A stretch of DNA of 64,000 nt from Caballeronia hypogeia (GCF_001544875.2 NZ_FCOA02000015.1:62001-126000), one strand, 5' to 3'. Counted from the first letter of the stretch, positions 44,724-54,214 are shown. Numbers and translations are program-made. The notes: generated by a model from the letters alone, not told the origin.

Positions 44724-45739
44724 ACACGACCGTAGCAGCAGAACTCGACCGGCGCAGCGAAACGCAATCGACCGGCGCGCCCGCCATCATCGCTTCGTCG
44801 GTGGACGAAGGGCATCGCACGATCGCCACACCGTTTGGGAAGGCGCTGGTCGCGTTGGCCGACGAGCGGCCGGAGGTCGTGGGCATGAGCGCCGACCTCG
44901 CGAAGTACACGGACATGCATATCTTCGCGCAGGCGTATCCGGACCGCTTCTATCAGGTGGGCATGGCCGAGCAGTTGATGGCGACGGCGGCAGGAGGACT
45001 GGCGAAGGAGGGCTTCATTCCGTTCGCCACCACGTATGCGACCTTCGCGGCGCGTCGATGCTATGACTTCATTTCGCAGGGCATCGCCGAGCAGGATTCG
45101 AACGTCAAGATCATCGGCGGGTTGCCGGGGCTGACCACGGGCTACGGTCCGAGTCATCAGGCGACGGACGACCTCGCCATCTTCCGCGCCATGCCCAATC
45201 TGACGGTCATCGACCCGTGCGATGCGCTGGAGATCGAGCAGATGGTTCCGGCGATCGCCAGCCATCATGGGCCGGTGTATTCGCGAATCCTGCGCGGGAA
45301 CGTGCCGCTGGTGCTGGACGAGTACGGCTACAAGTTCGAGCTCGGCAAGGCAAAGCTGATTCGCGACGGCCGCGACGTTCTCATTATCGCGACGGGATTC
45401 ATGACCATGCGCGCACTGGACGCAGCCAAGGAACTGAGCCGTGATAGCGTCGATGTCGCCGTCCTGCACGTGCCGACGCTCAAGCCGCTGGATGAGGAAA
45501 CCATCGTGCGCGAAGCGTCCCGGGGTGATCGTCTGGTCGTGGTTGCCGAAAATCATACGGTCATCGGCGGTCTGGGCGAGGCGGTCGCGGGCGCCCTGAT
45601 TCGCGCGGAGCATGCGCCTCGATTCCGGCATATCGGTCTGCCCGATCAATTCCTCGATGCGGGGTCGCTGCCTGTCCTTCAGGACCGTTACGGCATCTCG
45701 CGCAAGGCGGTCGTCGAGTCGATCAGGAATTGGCTGTGA
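44720..45739 (+). CDS. Transketolase C-terminal subunit
   Basis: A 339-residue protein with the pyrimidine-binding domain (FGKALVALADERPEVVGMSADLAKYT, FYQVGMAEQLMATAAGGLAKEG) and the C-terminal transketolase domain (about 210-335). The GMAEQ glutamate that activates thiamine diphosphate is present. An additional 25-residue N-terminal stretch precedes the domain. Together with the preceding gene it forms one two-subunit transketolase, which transfers a two-carbon ketol unit between a ketose and an aldehyde. Confidence 0.92.
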   Translation: MNTTVAAELDRRSETQSTGAPAIIASSVDEGHRTIATPFGKALVALADERPEVVGMSADLAKYTDMHIFAQAYPDRFYQVGMAEQLMATAAGGLAKEGFIPFATTYATFAARRCYDFISQGIAEQDSNVKIIGGLPGLTTGYGPSHQATDDLAIFRAMPNLTVIDPCDALEIEQMVPAIASHHGPVYSRILRGNVPLVLDEYGYKFELGKAKLIRDGRDVLIIATGFMTMRALDAAKELSRDSVDVAVLHVPTLKPLDEETIVREASRGDRLVVVAENHTVIGGLGEAVAGALIRAEHAPRFRHIGLPDQFLDAGSLPVLQDRYGISRKAVVESIRNWL

Positions 45740-45830
45740 AGTGAGATCCAGGGGCTTCGCGGCGCGGTATGGCGCCGCGAGCTCCCGGCCTCTTGAACAA
45801 AAACGTTCTTCACTTAACCAGATAAACAGA

Positions 45831-47126
45831 ATGACAGGTAATCACGATCCGAACTGGAAGCTGGATACGATTGCTGTGCACGGCGGGTACACGCCCGATC
45901 CGACCACTCGGGCAGTCGCCGTGCCAATCTATCAAACCGTTGCCTTCGCGTTCGATGACACGCAACATGGCGCCGACCTCTTCGATCTGAAGGTCAAGGG
46001 AAACATCTACTCGCGCATCATGAACCCGACGGTCGACGTGCTCGAACAGCGCGTGAACGCGCTGGAAGGCGGAGTCGGAGCGCTGGCGATGGCTTCCGGT
46101 CTCGCCGCCGTGACGGCCTCGATCCAGACGATCGCCGAGGTGGGTGACAACATCGTTTCGTCGAGTACGTTATACGGCGGCACGTACAACCTGTTCGCGC
46201 ACACGTTTCCGCTGTCGGGCATTCAGGTGCGGTTTGCGGATCCGGGTGATCCGGACGCGTTCGCGTCGCTGATCGATGAGCGAACCAAGGCGATCTTCGC
46301 GGAGTCGGTCGGAAATCCGCTGGGGAACATCACCGATATCTCGGCGCTGGCCGAGATCGCTCATGCGCACGGTATTCCGCTCATCATCGACAACACCGTA
46401 CCGTCGCCTTATCTCCTGCGTCCGATCGAGCATGGGGCGGACATCGTCGTGCATTCACTCACGAAATATCTCGGCGGCCACGGAACTAGCCTGGGAGGCG
46501 CCATCGTAGACTCGGGCAACTTCCCCTGGCAGCAACATGCCAGGCGCTTCCGCAGGCTCACCGAGCCTGACGTGAGTTACCACGGCGTTGTCTATACGGA
46601 GGCTTTCGCGCGCGCAGCCTATGTCGGCCGGGCGCGAGTCGTTCCGTTGCGAAACATGGGTGGCGCGATCTCGCCCTTCAATGCGTTCATGATTCTGCAA
46701 GGTATCGAGACACTGGGCTTGCGCGTTGATCGAATCGTCGATAACGCGCGAAAGATTGCCGAGTTCTTGCAGTCCCATCCGAAGGTCGAGTGGGTCAATC
46801 ACGCAAGTCTTGCAAGTCACCCCGATCATGAATTGGCGAAACGGTATCTCGGCGGGAAAGTCCCGGGCTTGCTCACTTTTGGCATCAAGGATGGATTCGA
46901 AGGCGGCGCTCGTTTTCAGGACGCGCTCAAGCTCTTTACGCGGCTTGTGAATATCGGCGACGCCAAGTCGCTCGCGACACACCCGGCTTCGACGACGCAT
47001 CGTCAATTGTCCGATCACGAATTGAAGAAGGCCGGTGTCACGAAGGAGACGATCCGGTTATCTGTCGGGATCGAACACATCGACGACCTGCTTGCCGATC
47101 TGCATCAGGCACTCGGGAACGCTTGA
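45831..47126 (+). CDS. O-acetylhomoserine sulfhydrylase-like (Cys/Met metabolism) PLP enzyme
   Basis: A 431-residue PLP enzyme with MetY-type features: LDTIAVHGGYTPDPTTRAVAVPIYQT at the N terminus, Y60-S-R in GNIYSRIMNPT, PLP lysine K212 in VVHSLTKYLGGHG, and the long C-terminal domain with LATHPASTTHRQLSD. MetY enzymes add sulfide or methanethiol to O-acetylhomoserine; relatives cleave C-S bonds. The ribosome site before the ATG at 45831 is weak. The gene follows the transketolase pair by 91 bases in the same direction, giving the cluster a sulfur-related aspect. It could assimilate sulfur released by the pathway. Confidence 0.9.
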   Translation: MTGNHDPNWKLDTIAVHGGYTPDPTTRAVAVPIYQTVAFAFDDTQHGADLFDLKVKGNIYSRIMNPTVDVLEQRVNALEGGVGALAMASGLAAVTASIQTIAEVGDNIVSSSTLYGGTYNLFAHTFPLSGIQVRFADPGDPDAFASLIDERTKAIFAESVGNPLGNITDISALAEIAHAHGIPLIIDNTVPSPYLLRPIEHGADIVVHSLTKYLGGHGTSLGGAIVDSGNFPWQQHARRFRRLTEPDVSYHGVVYTEAFARAAYVGRARVVPLRNMGGAISPFNAFMILQGIETLGLRVDRIVDNARKIAEFLQSHPKVEWVNHASLASHPDHELAKRYLGGKVPGLLTFGIKDGFEGGARFQDALKLFTRLVNIGDAKSLATHPASTTHRQLSDHELKKAGVTKETIRLSVGIEHIDDLLADLHQALGNA

Positions 47127-47342
47127 CGTCAGCGTGTCGGACGCGAGCCGCCACCGTTTCTTCCAATCATGGCTGTGACGGATCGCGGTAGACACCCATC
47201 CTCGGTCGAAGTCGAAACGCGCGGCGACATCGCCCGCGAAGTGGGCAAATGAGCGATTCCGGGCGAAGGCGGCAAGGTCTATGTTTAAATCCGTTAGGCC
47301 ATCAGTCGCGACGGCTCGGATGCGCGCCGTCGCCGAAGCCTG

Positions 47343-47525
47343 TCAACCGCTTGGCCACTGATCGATAAGGTAGTCGGCGAAGGTCCGGATTTTCGGCGAC
47401 GACAGTTTCACGCGTTCGAACAGCACGTGGACGGGCGTTGCGGGCGGTGCGAACTTATCGAGCACGGGCCGCAGGCGGCCCGACTCGAAGTGCTCCGCGA
47501 CCTGCCACGCGGGTGCACGATGGCT
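47343..47525 (-). pseudogene. C-terminal fragment of a LysR-family regulator
   Basis: About 60 residues encoding the end of a LysR effector domain (APAWQVAEHFESGRLRPVL, then FERVKLSSPKIRTFADYLIDQWP) remain, ending at the TGA 47343-47345. Everything upstream, including the DNA-binding domain, is missing; the break coincides with the start of the MFS remnant on the other strand. Confidence 0.75.
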
Positions 47526-47526
47526 T

Positions 47527-48556
47527 ATGGCAGGCGCTGCCGGCGTCGTGGTCGCGAACAACTACTATAACCAGCCGTTGCTCGACGATTTCGCGCTCGC
47601 GTTTCACACCACCGAGCTCGAAGCGGGTACGCCATCGGTCGCCACGCAGGCGGGTTATGCACTCGGCCTTCTGCTCTTCGTTCCGCTGGGCGACAAGCTC
47701 GAGCGACGTTCGATGCTGCGCGAGCTGCTAAGCGTTTCGAGCCTGGCGCGGCGAAGCGGTCGGGATCGTGATGTTCGGGTTGTTGACCGGCATCCTGGTG
47801 TCGCGCGCAATCTTCTGATCGATCGCCCAACACTTCGGATGGCGGACCGAATACTGGCTCTCCTCGGCGGCGATGCTGGTCGCGGCCGCCGTGCTGTCGC
47901 GCATGCTGCCCCGCGCGACGCCGGCCTGGTCGGGCACGTATCGCCGCCTGATGAGTTCGCTATGGACGCTGATTCGCAAAGAGGCCCTGGTGCGCCGGAC
48001 CTCGGCGATCGCGGCGCTTCAGTTCGCTGCGTTCAGCGCTTTCTGGGTCACACTCACATTTCATTTGCGCAGCATGGATGCGCATTACGGCAGTGAGGCC
48101 GCCGGTCTGTTCGGGCGTGTAGGCGTGGTCGGCGCGCTTGCCTCGACGAGAGCGGGAAAACTCATCGATAAATGGAATCCACGTTTTGTCGTTTTGACGA
48201 GTTCCGCAATTTTCCTCATAGACTTCGCGATCTTTGCACTGGCGGGTTCCGCCATGGCCGGGCTTGTCATAGGTGTGATTCTTCTCGATTTCGGGCTGCA
48301 AAGCGGACACGTCGCTAACATGGCTCGCAGCATGAGCCTTAACGTCGATGCGATGAGCCGTATCAATACGCTCTACATGACGATTCGCTTCGCGGGCGGT
48401 GCGCTCGGGTCGTTGCTGGGCATTTGGGCGTGGAGCGTATGGCAATGGCCGGGCGTGTGTGGCGTTGGCCTCGGGCTTGCGTGCGGGTCTTTGGTGCTTC
48501 AGGTCGGACCAGGCGCTGCCCGCGCAAGCGTGCCGGGAAGACGGACGGCCACATAG
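47527..48556 (+). pseudogene. MFS transporter pseudogene with frameshift and stop
   Basis: The first part (47527 to about 47745) encodes VVVANNYYNQPLLDDFA and GYALGLLLFVPLGDKLERR, an MFS efflux-type N terminus. Near 47750 the frame shifts, with apparent loss of several helices, to EAVGIVMFGLLTGILVSRAIF, which ends in a TGA at 47816-47818. In the same frame the similarity resumes (AQHFGWRTEYWL) and continues to 48556 with a recognisable C-terminal half (LQSGHVANMARSMSL, RINTLYMTIRFAGGALGS). It cannot encode an intact transporter. Confidence 0.8.
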
Positions 48557-48666
48557 CGTTCGCAGGGATATTGATCGGCAGACGGTTTCACGCCTTGTCC
48601 GCGGTATGGATGCGGACGCATTCGCACGACGGACGCAGTGCAAACGCCCGTCGAGAAAAAGTTGAT

Positions 48667-49974
48667 TTACCGCTGACGGGTTTCATGCGTAAACTGCAAC
48701 GTCACGACGGTGACAAGACCTAGCACGATAAGAAATGCAGCCACAGGCCAGTAAGCGTGATAGCGCGAGAGCAACGCCGTCGCGATCAGCGGCGACAGGC
48801 CGCCCGCGAAGATCGACGCTACCTCATGTCCGAGCGCCACGCCCGAATAGCGCACTTCGGTGCTGAACAGTTCGCCGACGAGCGCGGGCAGCGTCCCGAT
48901 CATCGCGCCGTGGCAGACCGTGGTGCCGAGCACCAGTGCCAGCCAGATGAGCGGCGTGGAATGCGTATCGAGCAGCCAGAAGAACGGGAACGCCATGACC
49001 GCGAGCGACACCGCGCCGATCATGTACACGGGCTTGCGGCCGATACGGTCGGAGAGCTTTCCCCACAACAGCATCGCGATCATTTCGACGCTCATCGCGA
49101 GCATGACGCCGGTGAGCATCGTCGAATTGGGGATGCCGGCGAATTTGCCATAGACGAGCGAGAAGGCCAGGAAGATGTACGCGCCGCCGTTTTCCGCCAC
49201 CCGCAGGCCCATCGCCATGAGAATCTCTTTCGGGTGACGCTTGATGACTTCCACGACCGGCATGTGCGATGTCTTGCCCGCCTTGTCGGCGTTTTCGAAG
49301 TCGCGGCTTTCGGGCAGGTTGTGGCGAATGTACACGCCGAGCGCGAAGATCAGGATGCTCGCGAGAAACGGCAGCCGCCAGCCCCACGAGATGAACTGCT
49401 CGTGCGGCAGGGCTTGTGCGCCGAGGAACGCCGCCGACGACAACACGAATCCGCCGCCCACGCCGAGCTGGCTCCACGCCGCGTAATAGCCGCGCTTTTC
49501 GGGCGGCGCGCTTTCGCTGATCATCAGCACGCCGCCGCCCCATTCGCCGCCCGACGCGATGCCTTGCAGCAGGCGCAGTCCGACGAGGGCCGCCGGAGCC
49601 CACAGGCCGACATGATCGTAAGTGGGCAACAGTCCGATGCCAAAGGTTGCGAAGCCCATGATGAGCAAGGTCCACACGAGCGATGCGCGGCGTCCGTATC
49701 GATCGCCTATATGCCCGAACACGATGCCGCCGAGCGGCCGCGCTACGAAACCCATCGCAAAGGCGGCGAATGCGCCGAGCGTCCCGATCAGCGGATCGGC
49801 ATTGGCAGGAAAGAACAACTGACCAAAGACGAGCGCGGCGGCGGTGCCGTAGACGAAGAAGTCGTACCACTCCATCGCATTGCCCGCGACCGACGCAACG
49901 ACGATACGTTTGAGCGCACGATCCGGCATCGTCGCGTTGCGTTCGGCCGTGGGAGAAGATTGAAGGGTGGACAT
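48667..49974 (-). CDS. MFS metabolite:H+ symporter (MHS family)
   Basis: A 435-residue symporter: VASVAGNAMEWYDFFVYGTAAALVF, RPLGGIVFGHIGDRYGRRASL split over the first helices, LRLLQGIASGGEWGGGVLMISE and the twelve-segment pattern of MHS transporters. The ATG at 49974 has an AAGAGAAT site. It is co-directional with, and 280 bases after, the aldehyde dehydrogenase gene, and is the likely inner-membrane importer of an aromatic acid or amine product for the adjacent pathway. Confidence 0.9.
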   Translation of the reverse strand: MSTLQSSPTAERNATMPDRALKRIVVASVAGNAMEWYDFFVYGTAAALVFGQLFFPANADPLIGTLGAFAAFAMGFVARPLGGIVFGHIGDRYGRRASLVWTLLIMGFATFGIGLLPTYDHVGLWAPAALVGLRLLQGIASGGEWGGGVLMISESAPPEKRGYYAAWSQLGVGGGFVLSSAAFLGAQALPHEQFISWGWRLPFLASILIFALGVYIRHNLPESRDFENADKAGKTSHMPVVEVIKRHPKEILMAMGLRVAENGGAYIFLAFSLVYGKFAGIPNSTMLTGVMLAMSVEMIAMLLWGKLSDRIGRKPVYMIGAVSLAVMAFPFFWLLDTHSTPLIWLALVLGTTVCHGAMIGTLPALVGELFSTEVRYSGVALGHEVASIFAGGLSPLIATALLSRYHAYWPVAAFLIVLGLVTVVTLQFTHETRQR

Positions 49975-50254
49975 ATTCTCTTGCCTGGGTGACCGTAGGA
50001 GCGCGCGCCTTCTGAAAGGCTTCGCATGTCGCTCAGTGTCGATTCGGGCGATAGCTGCGTCAAATCGGCAGAAAAGAGCCAGGGGTATCAGTGCGGCAAA
50101 TATGCGCGCGGGCCTCGATGAATGAGGCGTGGGCGTGGTTTCGCTCCTGCCGCTGATGGCCGCGCGCCGGTCCGAGTTCTCGCGCCTTTGCAGAAAGGAG
50201 CGGCCGGCCGTGACCGGCCGCGTGACTGGTCGCGACTTTCGTCGAGTCCGTGAC
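49975..50254. other. 280-base gap with a GC-rich hairpin
   Basis: The gap holds a perfect inverted repeat, GCGGCCGG (50200-50207) and CCGGCCGC (50214-50221), downstream of the aldehyde dehydrogenase stop on the minus strand. It may end that transcript, though no T-run follows. No gene was seen in the rest, which should contain the symporter promoter. Confidence 0.45.
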
Positions 50255-51706
50255 TTACAGAACAGCGGTGACGACCTTCTCCCGGAGATACGAGAGAAGG
50301 GACGTCTGTGACAGATCATGTCCCGAGCCGCTATTTTTGAAGCCGCCCCACGGCAGCCGGGCATCGAGCGGGCTCCATCCGTTTATCGCGACCGCGCCAA
50401 CCTTCAGTTGCGAGGCCATGCGATGAGCAGCGGACAAGTCGCGCGTCCAGACTGTCGCCGAGAGGGCGAACTCGACGTCGTTGGCCATGGCTACGGCTTC
50501 CTCGGCGGAATCGAAGGGAATGATCATTCCGACCGGACCGAAGATCTCCTCCTGGGCGATTCGCATGTCGTTGCGCACGTCCACGAAAATCGCAGGGCGC
50601 ACGAAATGGCCTTTTCCGGGAACCGGCTCTTCACCGGCAATCAACCGGGCCCCTTCTTCCTTTCCGATGCCGATATAGCGGAGTACGCGATCCTTGTGTG
50701 CCTGATTGATCAGCGCGCCCATCGTCGTGGACGGGGACAGCGGGTCTCCGAGAGACACGGCTTTTGCGGCGGCAGCCAGACGCTCGGCAAACTGACCGGC
50801 TACAGCACGATGCACCAATACACGGGACCCTGACGCACACGTTTGTCCCTGGTTCACGAACAAGCCCATCGCCACGCCTGCCACGGCTGCTTCGATGTCG
50901 GCGTCCGCCAGGACGATCTGCGGTGCTTTCCCGCCCAGTTCGAGGGTCAGTTTCTTGAAGCTGCCGGCGACATCCGCCGCGATTGTCTTGCCGACTCCGG
51001 TGCTCCCGGTGAAACTGATCTTGTCCACGCCGTCGTGGTTGACCAGGGCGCGTCCGACCGACGGCCCGCGTCCATTCACGATATTCACGACGCCAGGAGG
51101 AAAGCCCGCTTCGATCAGCAAGGGCGCGAGCGCCGATATGGTCAGCGGCGCTTCTTCGGATGGCTTGATGACGACCGTGCAACCGGCCGCCAGCGCCGGT
51201 GCGAGCTTCCAGATGCAGATCATCAGTGGCGCGTTCCACGGGATGATGAGCGCCGCGACGCCAACCGGCTCCATCGTCGTGTAGTTCAGCGTTGGCTTGC
51301 CCATGTAACCGGCGGTCGGAATGCAGCGTCCTTCCAGCTTGTCTGCCCAGCCCGCGAAATAGCGCAGCGTGTCCACGGCGAGGGGAAGGTCCATCATCGT
51401 CGATTCAGCGAGAGGACGCCCTTGCTCTCGCGCCTGGGTAACCGCCAATGCCTCCGCATTCGCCTGTAGCAGGTCTGCAAGATGCATCAGCAAGCCGGCG
51501 CGCTCGGCACCGGGCATGGACGACCACGGACCCGTGTCGAACGCGGCGCGCGCGGCCGCGACGGCATCCTCGACGTCGTGTGCAGTGGAATCGCAAACGC
51601 GAGAGATGGTCTCGCCTGTGGCAGGCTCGGCCTTTTCGAAATAGGCTTCCTCACGCGGGTGACGCAGTTTTCCGTCGATGAAGTTCAGTGTCTGATAGGC
51701 AGTCAT
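50255..51706 (-). CDS. NAD(P)-dependent aldehyde dehydrogenase
   Basis: A 483-residue aldehyde dehydrogenase: IIPWNAPLMICIWKLAPALAAG at about 154-175, KPSEEAPLT, FTGSTGVGK, catalytic E256 in LELGGKAPQ and C290 in NQGQTCASGSR, and the C-terminal PWGGFKNSGSGHDL. It is the last gene of an operon that begins with a flavin amine oxidase. The natural reading is that it oxidises the aldehyde made by that enzyme to the acid, for example indole-3-acetaldehyde to indole-3-acetate. The substrate is inferred from context. Confidence 0.9.
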   Translation of the reverse strand: MTAYQTLNFIDGKLRHPREEAYFEKAEPATGETISRVCDSTAHDVEDAVAAARAAFDTGPWSSMPGAERAGLLMHLADLLQANAEALAVTQAREQGRPLAESTMMDLPLAVDTLRYFAGWADKLEGRCIPTAGYMGKPTLNYTTMEPVGVAALIIPWNAPLMICIWKLAPALAAGCTVVIKPSEEAPLTISALAPLLIEAGFPPGVVNIVNGRGPSVGRALVNHDGVDKISFTGSTGVGKTIAADVAGSFKKLTLELGGKAPQIVLADADIEAAVAGVAMGLFVNQGQTCASGSRVLVHRAVAGQFAERLAAAAKAVSLGDPLSPSTTMGALINQAHKDRVLRYIGIGKEEGARLIAGEEPVPGKGHFVRPAIFVDVRNDMRIAQEEIFGPVGMIIPFDSAEEAVAMANDVEFALSATVWTRDLSAAHRMASQLKVGAVAINGWSPLDARLPWGGFKNSGSGHDLSQTSLLSYLREKVVTAVL

Positions 51707-51814
51707 GCCGGGTGGCCTCGAGGTGTGAAAGAGATTTGGCTGTTCGATGTGCGACCGTCGCAACGCGACGGCCGCGTGACGCACGACGTCCCCATCGATC
51801 GGCGAAAGGGCGCC

Positions 51815-52282
51815 TTACTTCGCGCTCATCGGTCCGAGCGCATACATATCGGCAACGATGAGCCACTCGTTTCCAACCTTCTTCCACACGAAGAGGCTCT
51901 TGGTGGAGAAAGGCTTTTCCTGCGAATCCTTGGGCTCGACGTCCCAGGTCACCCATGTGAGCGCCGAACGATCACTCAGGACCTGCGTGTCGTAGATCGA
52001 GATCTTCGTGGACCTGGCGCCCGCCATCAGCTCCTTCACTTTCGCGGAGACCGCTGCACGGCCTTTTGCGGCGTCGGGGCTATCCTGGCCGGTGACGATC
52101 GCGTCCTTGCTATAAACAGAGGCCACCGCGTCGGCATCCTGTGCCTTCCACGATGTTTCGATCTTGTCCAGACGCGGCCGAAAATCGGCTTGCGACGAGC
52201 CGGCGAATGCGCTCGCGGTCGAAAGCGCGAGCGCGGAAAACAAGGCCGCACGGCTGAAATGGCGAGAAGCGTTCTTCAACAT
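51815..52282 (-). CDS. Exported SnoaL/NTF2-fold (DUF4440-like) protein
   Basis: A 155-residue protein with a Sec signal peptide (ALFSALALSTASAFA, probable cleavage after residue 27) and a domain of the SnoaL-like/SgcJ group (LDKIETSWKAQDADAVASVYSKDAIVTG and VTWDVEPKDSQEKPFSTKSLFVWKK). Such domains bind small ligands or act as isomerases, but many have no known reaction. GAGGAAG precedes the ATG. It lies between the cytochrome c and aldehyde dehydrogenase genes and would share the periplasm with the first two gene products. Confidence 0.82.
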   Translation of the reverse strand: MLKNASRHFSRAALFSALALSTASAFAGSSQADFRPRLDKIETSWKAQDADAVASVYSKDAIVTGQDSPDAAKGRAAVSAKVKELMAGARSTKISIYDTQVLSDRSALTWVTWDVEPKDSQEKPFSTKSLFVWKKVGNEWLIVADMYALGPMSAK

Positions 52283-52347
52283 TGCATCTTCCTCATGTTG
52301 GTGCCGCGCGAACTCCAGTACGGCGCGGCGGTGGTCACAGAATGCGA

Positions 52348-52740
52348 TCAGCGCGCGGTTTTCAGATAGGTGATCAGGGCTCTGCGATCCTCATCGTTCC
52401 TGATGCCCGCAAATGGCATTGCGGTGCCGGGTTGAGCGGCTTGAGGATTCTTGAGGAAAGCATCGAGCGACGCTTCGTCCCATGCGCCTTTTGAATCCTT
52501 GAGCGCTGCGCTGTATTGGAAGCCGGACAGCTTCCCGATCTTTCGTCCGACCACTCCGGCCAGATTCGGGCCGACGATATTGCCCTTCGACTTTTCGACC
52601 GCGTGACACATCGCGCACGACGATTCGAACTGGTGATGTCCGAGCGAGACGGACTGATCATCGGGCGTGGCGGCGGACGCAACCGCCGATGCGGCGACGA
52701 GCACGGAAGAGAACCATCTAGCAGCTTTAACGAGTGTCAT
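52348..52740 (-). CDS. Periplasmic class I cytochrome c
   Basis: A 130-residue protein with an N-terminal signal peptide (about 1-23), one haem-binding CAMCH motif at 42-46 and probable axial methionine M108 in GTAMPFAG. The GPNLAGVVGRKIG and FLKNPQAAQPGTAMPF blocks place it with mitochondrial-type cytochromes c. Its start overlaps the stop of the flavin amine oxidase gene, so it most likely accepts electrons from that enzyme. Confidence 0.92.
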   Translation of the reverse strand: MTLVKAARWFSSVLVAASAVASAATPDDQSVSLGHHQFESSCAMCHAVEKSKGNIVGPNLAGVVGRKIGKLSGFQYSAALKDSKGAWDEASLDAFLKNPQAAQPGTAMPFAGIRNDEDRRALITYLKTAR

Positions 52741-54191
52741 GCCTTGCTTCTCACATTGAGTGTCTGAAATACCTGCGTCGCCGTCCGTGCGCCGCTTTCG
52801 ATTGCACCGTCGATGAAGCCGCGCCAGAGCATGGCGCTGTCAGAGCTTGCGAAGAAGACATTTCCTTCACGCTCGCGCAGACCGGTCAAGTTATGGGTCA
52901 ACTGACCTGGACGGTAGAACGCCCAGGTTCCCTGGGAATAGGGATCGGCGGTCCACGGGTAGGAGATCACGGAGACCACATCGGCGCCCGGAATGAGTCC
53001 GCGTATCGCAGTCTGCACGGCGGACTGATCGTTGACGTCGAGCGCGCCCGCGGCGTCGAAGCAGACGATCAGCGTTCCGTCGTCGCGTTCCTGCTCGGTA
53101 AAGGCGAGCGTGATCGGATAAGGGTAGGGCGCCGTACCCATCCAGACACCCACCTTCTGCCTGATGTGGACATAGCACTTGTTGCCTGTGCCGGCGACGC
53201 CCACCGCCGATGCGGAGCGTTTCGCCGCGTTCAGACCGGGCTCGAACCTGATGTTCTTGAGCGTGTTGACCGGGACCGCGCAGATGACCGCGCCGCACGA
53301 GTACGTTGCGCGATCGGTGACGACAGAGACCTTGCCGCCCTTTTGGGCGATGGCTTTGACCGGTGAACCCAGGTTGAGGTCGAAGTCGGCGTCATCGCGT
53401 ATCGCGCCCGCAAGACCGCTGGTGCCTTCGGCGATCTTGTAGTGTCCGCATCGGTCGAAGAGCAGCCCGATGTCGAAGTCGCCGCGCGCCCACCAGTGAA
53501 GTTGTTCGGCCAGCGACCCCGTGCCGGGATCACGATGCGCGTTGATCGTGTATTGCGGAGCCAGCAGATCCGCGAGGTCACGATTCAGGTTGATCTGCGC
53601 AAGCCGGTCGTTGAGGGTCATCTGATCGTACTTGCGGACCTGCTCCGCGTTGAACAGCGGCTCCGGCGCGCGCGGATAGACCGTGCGGCCGAGTTGTCCG
53701 TCGACGTCGCAGAACTTGGTCATGGCTTCGGTGAGCATGGCGAAGGCCTTCTGCCCATCCGCTGTGCGGATTTTGTCGTCCGTTCGCCACGCAAACGATT
53801 CAGGCGATGCCCCCGGCGTTTCCGCGAGCTTCATGCCATAGCGGTTGATCTCACCCCAGACATAGGGTTGCGCCCAATGCACCCAGGTACCACCGAGTTC
53901 GACCTGATGGTCGTGATATTGGCTCACGAAGGTCCGCCCACCGATTCGCGTGCGCGCTTCGAGCAACAAAACCTTCATGCCCTTCTGCGCGCAATCTCTC
54001 GCCGCCACCAGTCCGGCGAAGCCCCCGCCGACCACGATTACGTCGTACGACGTTCTGCCCTTCGGGCTTGAGCGGCGGGACGAATCGTCCGCGCGCGCGA
54101 TGAGAGGCGCGATCGCTCCGGCGGCGAGGGTAGTGCCCGCGCCGGCCAGAAACCGTCTGCGCGCGCCCGCCGGGTTGTCACCAATGCTCAT
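52737..54191 (-). CDS. Tat-exported flavin monoamine oxidase/dehydrogenase
   Basis: A 484-residue flavoprotein. The N terminus has a twin-arginine signal (GARRRFLAGAGTTLAAGAIA), followed by the FAD Rossmann motif VIVVGGGFAGLVAARD near 51-66 and GGRTFVSQYHDHQVELGGTWVHW, typical of the monoamine oxidase family. The C-terminal FASSDSAMLWRGFIDGAIESG block closes the FAD site. The ATG at 54191 has GGAG 7 bases upstream. The 4-base overlap with a cytochrome c gene suggests a dehydrogenase passing electrons to the cytochrome rather than to oxygen. It would oxidise an amine to an aldehyde in the periplasm. Its promoter overlaps a TetR-type palindrome. Confidence 0.9.
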   Translation of the reverse strand: MSIGDNPAGARRRFLAGAGTTLAAGAIAPLIARADDSSRRSSPKGRTSYDVIVVGGGFAGLVAARDCAQKGMKVLLLEARTRIGGRTFVSQYHDHQVELGGTWVHWAQPYVWGEINRYGMKLAETPGASPESFAWRTDDKIRTADGQKAFAMLTEAMTKFCDVDGQLGRTVYPRAPEPLFNAEQVRKYDQMTLNDRLAQINLNRDLADLLAPQYTINAHRDPGTGSLAEQLHWWARGDFDIGLLFDRCGHYKIAEGTSGLAGAIRDDADFDLNLGSPVKAIAQKGGKVSVVTDRATYSCGAVICAVPVNTLKNIRFEPGLNAAKRSASAVGVAGTGNKCYVHIRQKVGVWMGTAPYPYPITLAFTEQERDDGTLIVCFDAAGALDVNDQSAVQTAIRGLIPGADVVSVISYPWTADPYSQGTWAFYRPGQLTHNLTGLREREGNVFFASSDSAMLWRGFIDGAIESGARTATQVFQTLNVRSKA

Positions 54192-54214
54192 GACTATCTC
54201 CAGTTGTCGTAAAT

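Noticed and set aside
43866..45739. Sulfoquinovose (SqwGH-type) or apulose transketolase assignment
   Set aside because: Split transketolases are used in those pathways, but the other enzymes that define them (aldolase, isomerase, kinase or sulfolactaldehyde reductase sets) are missing here.
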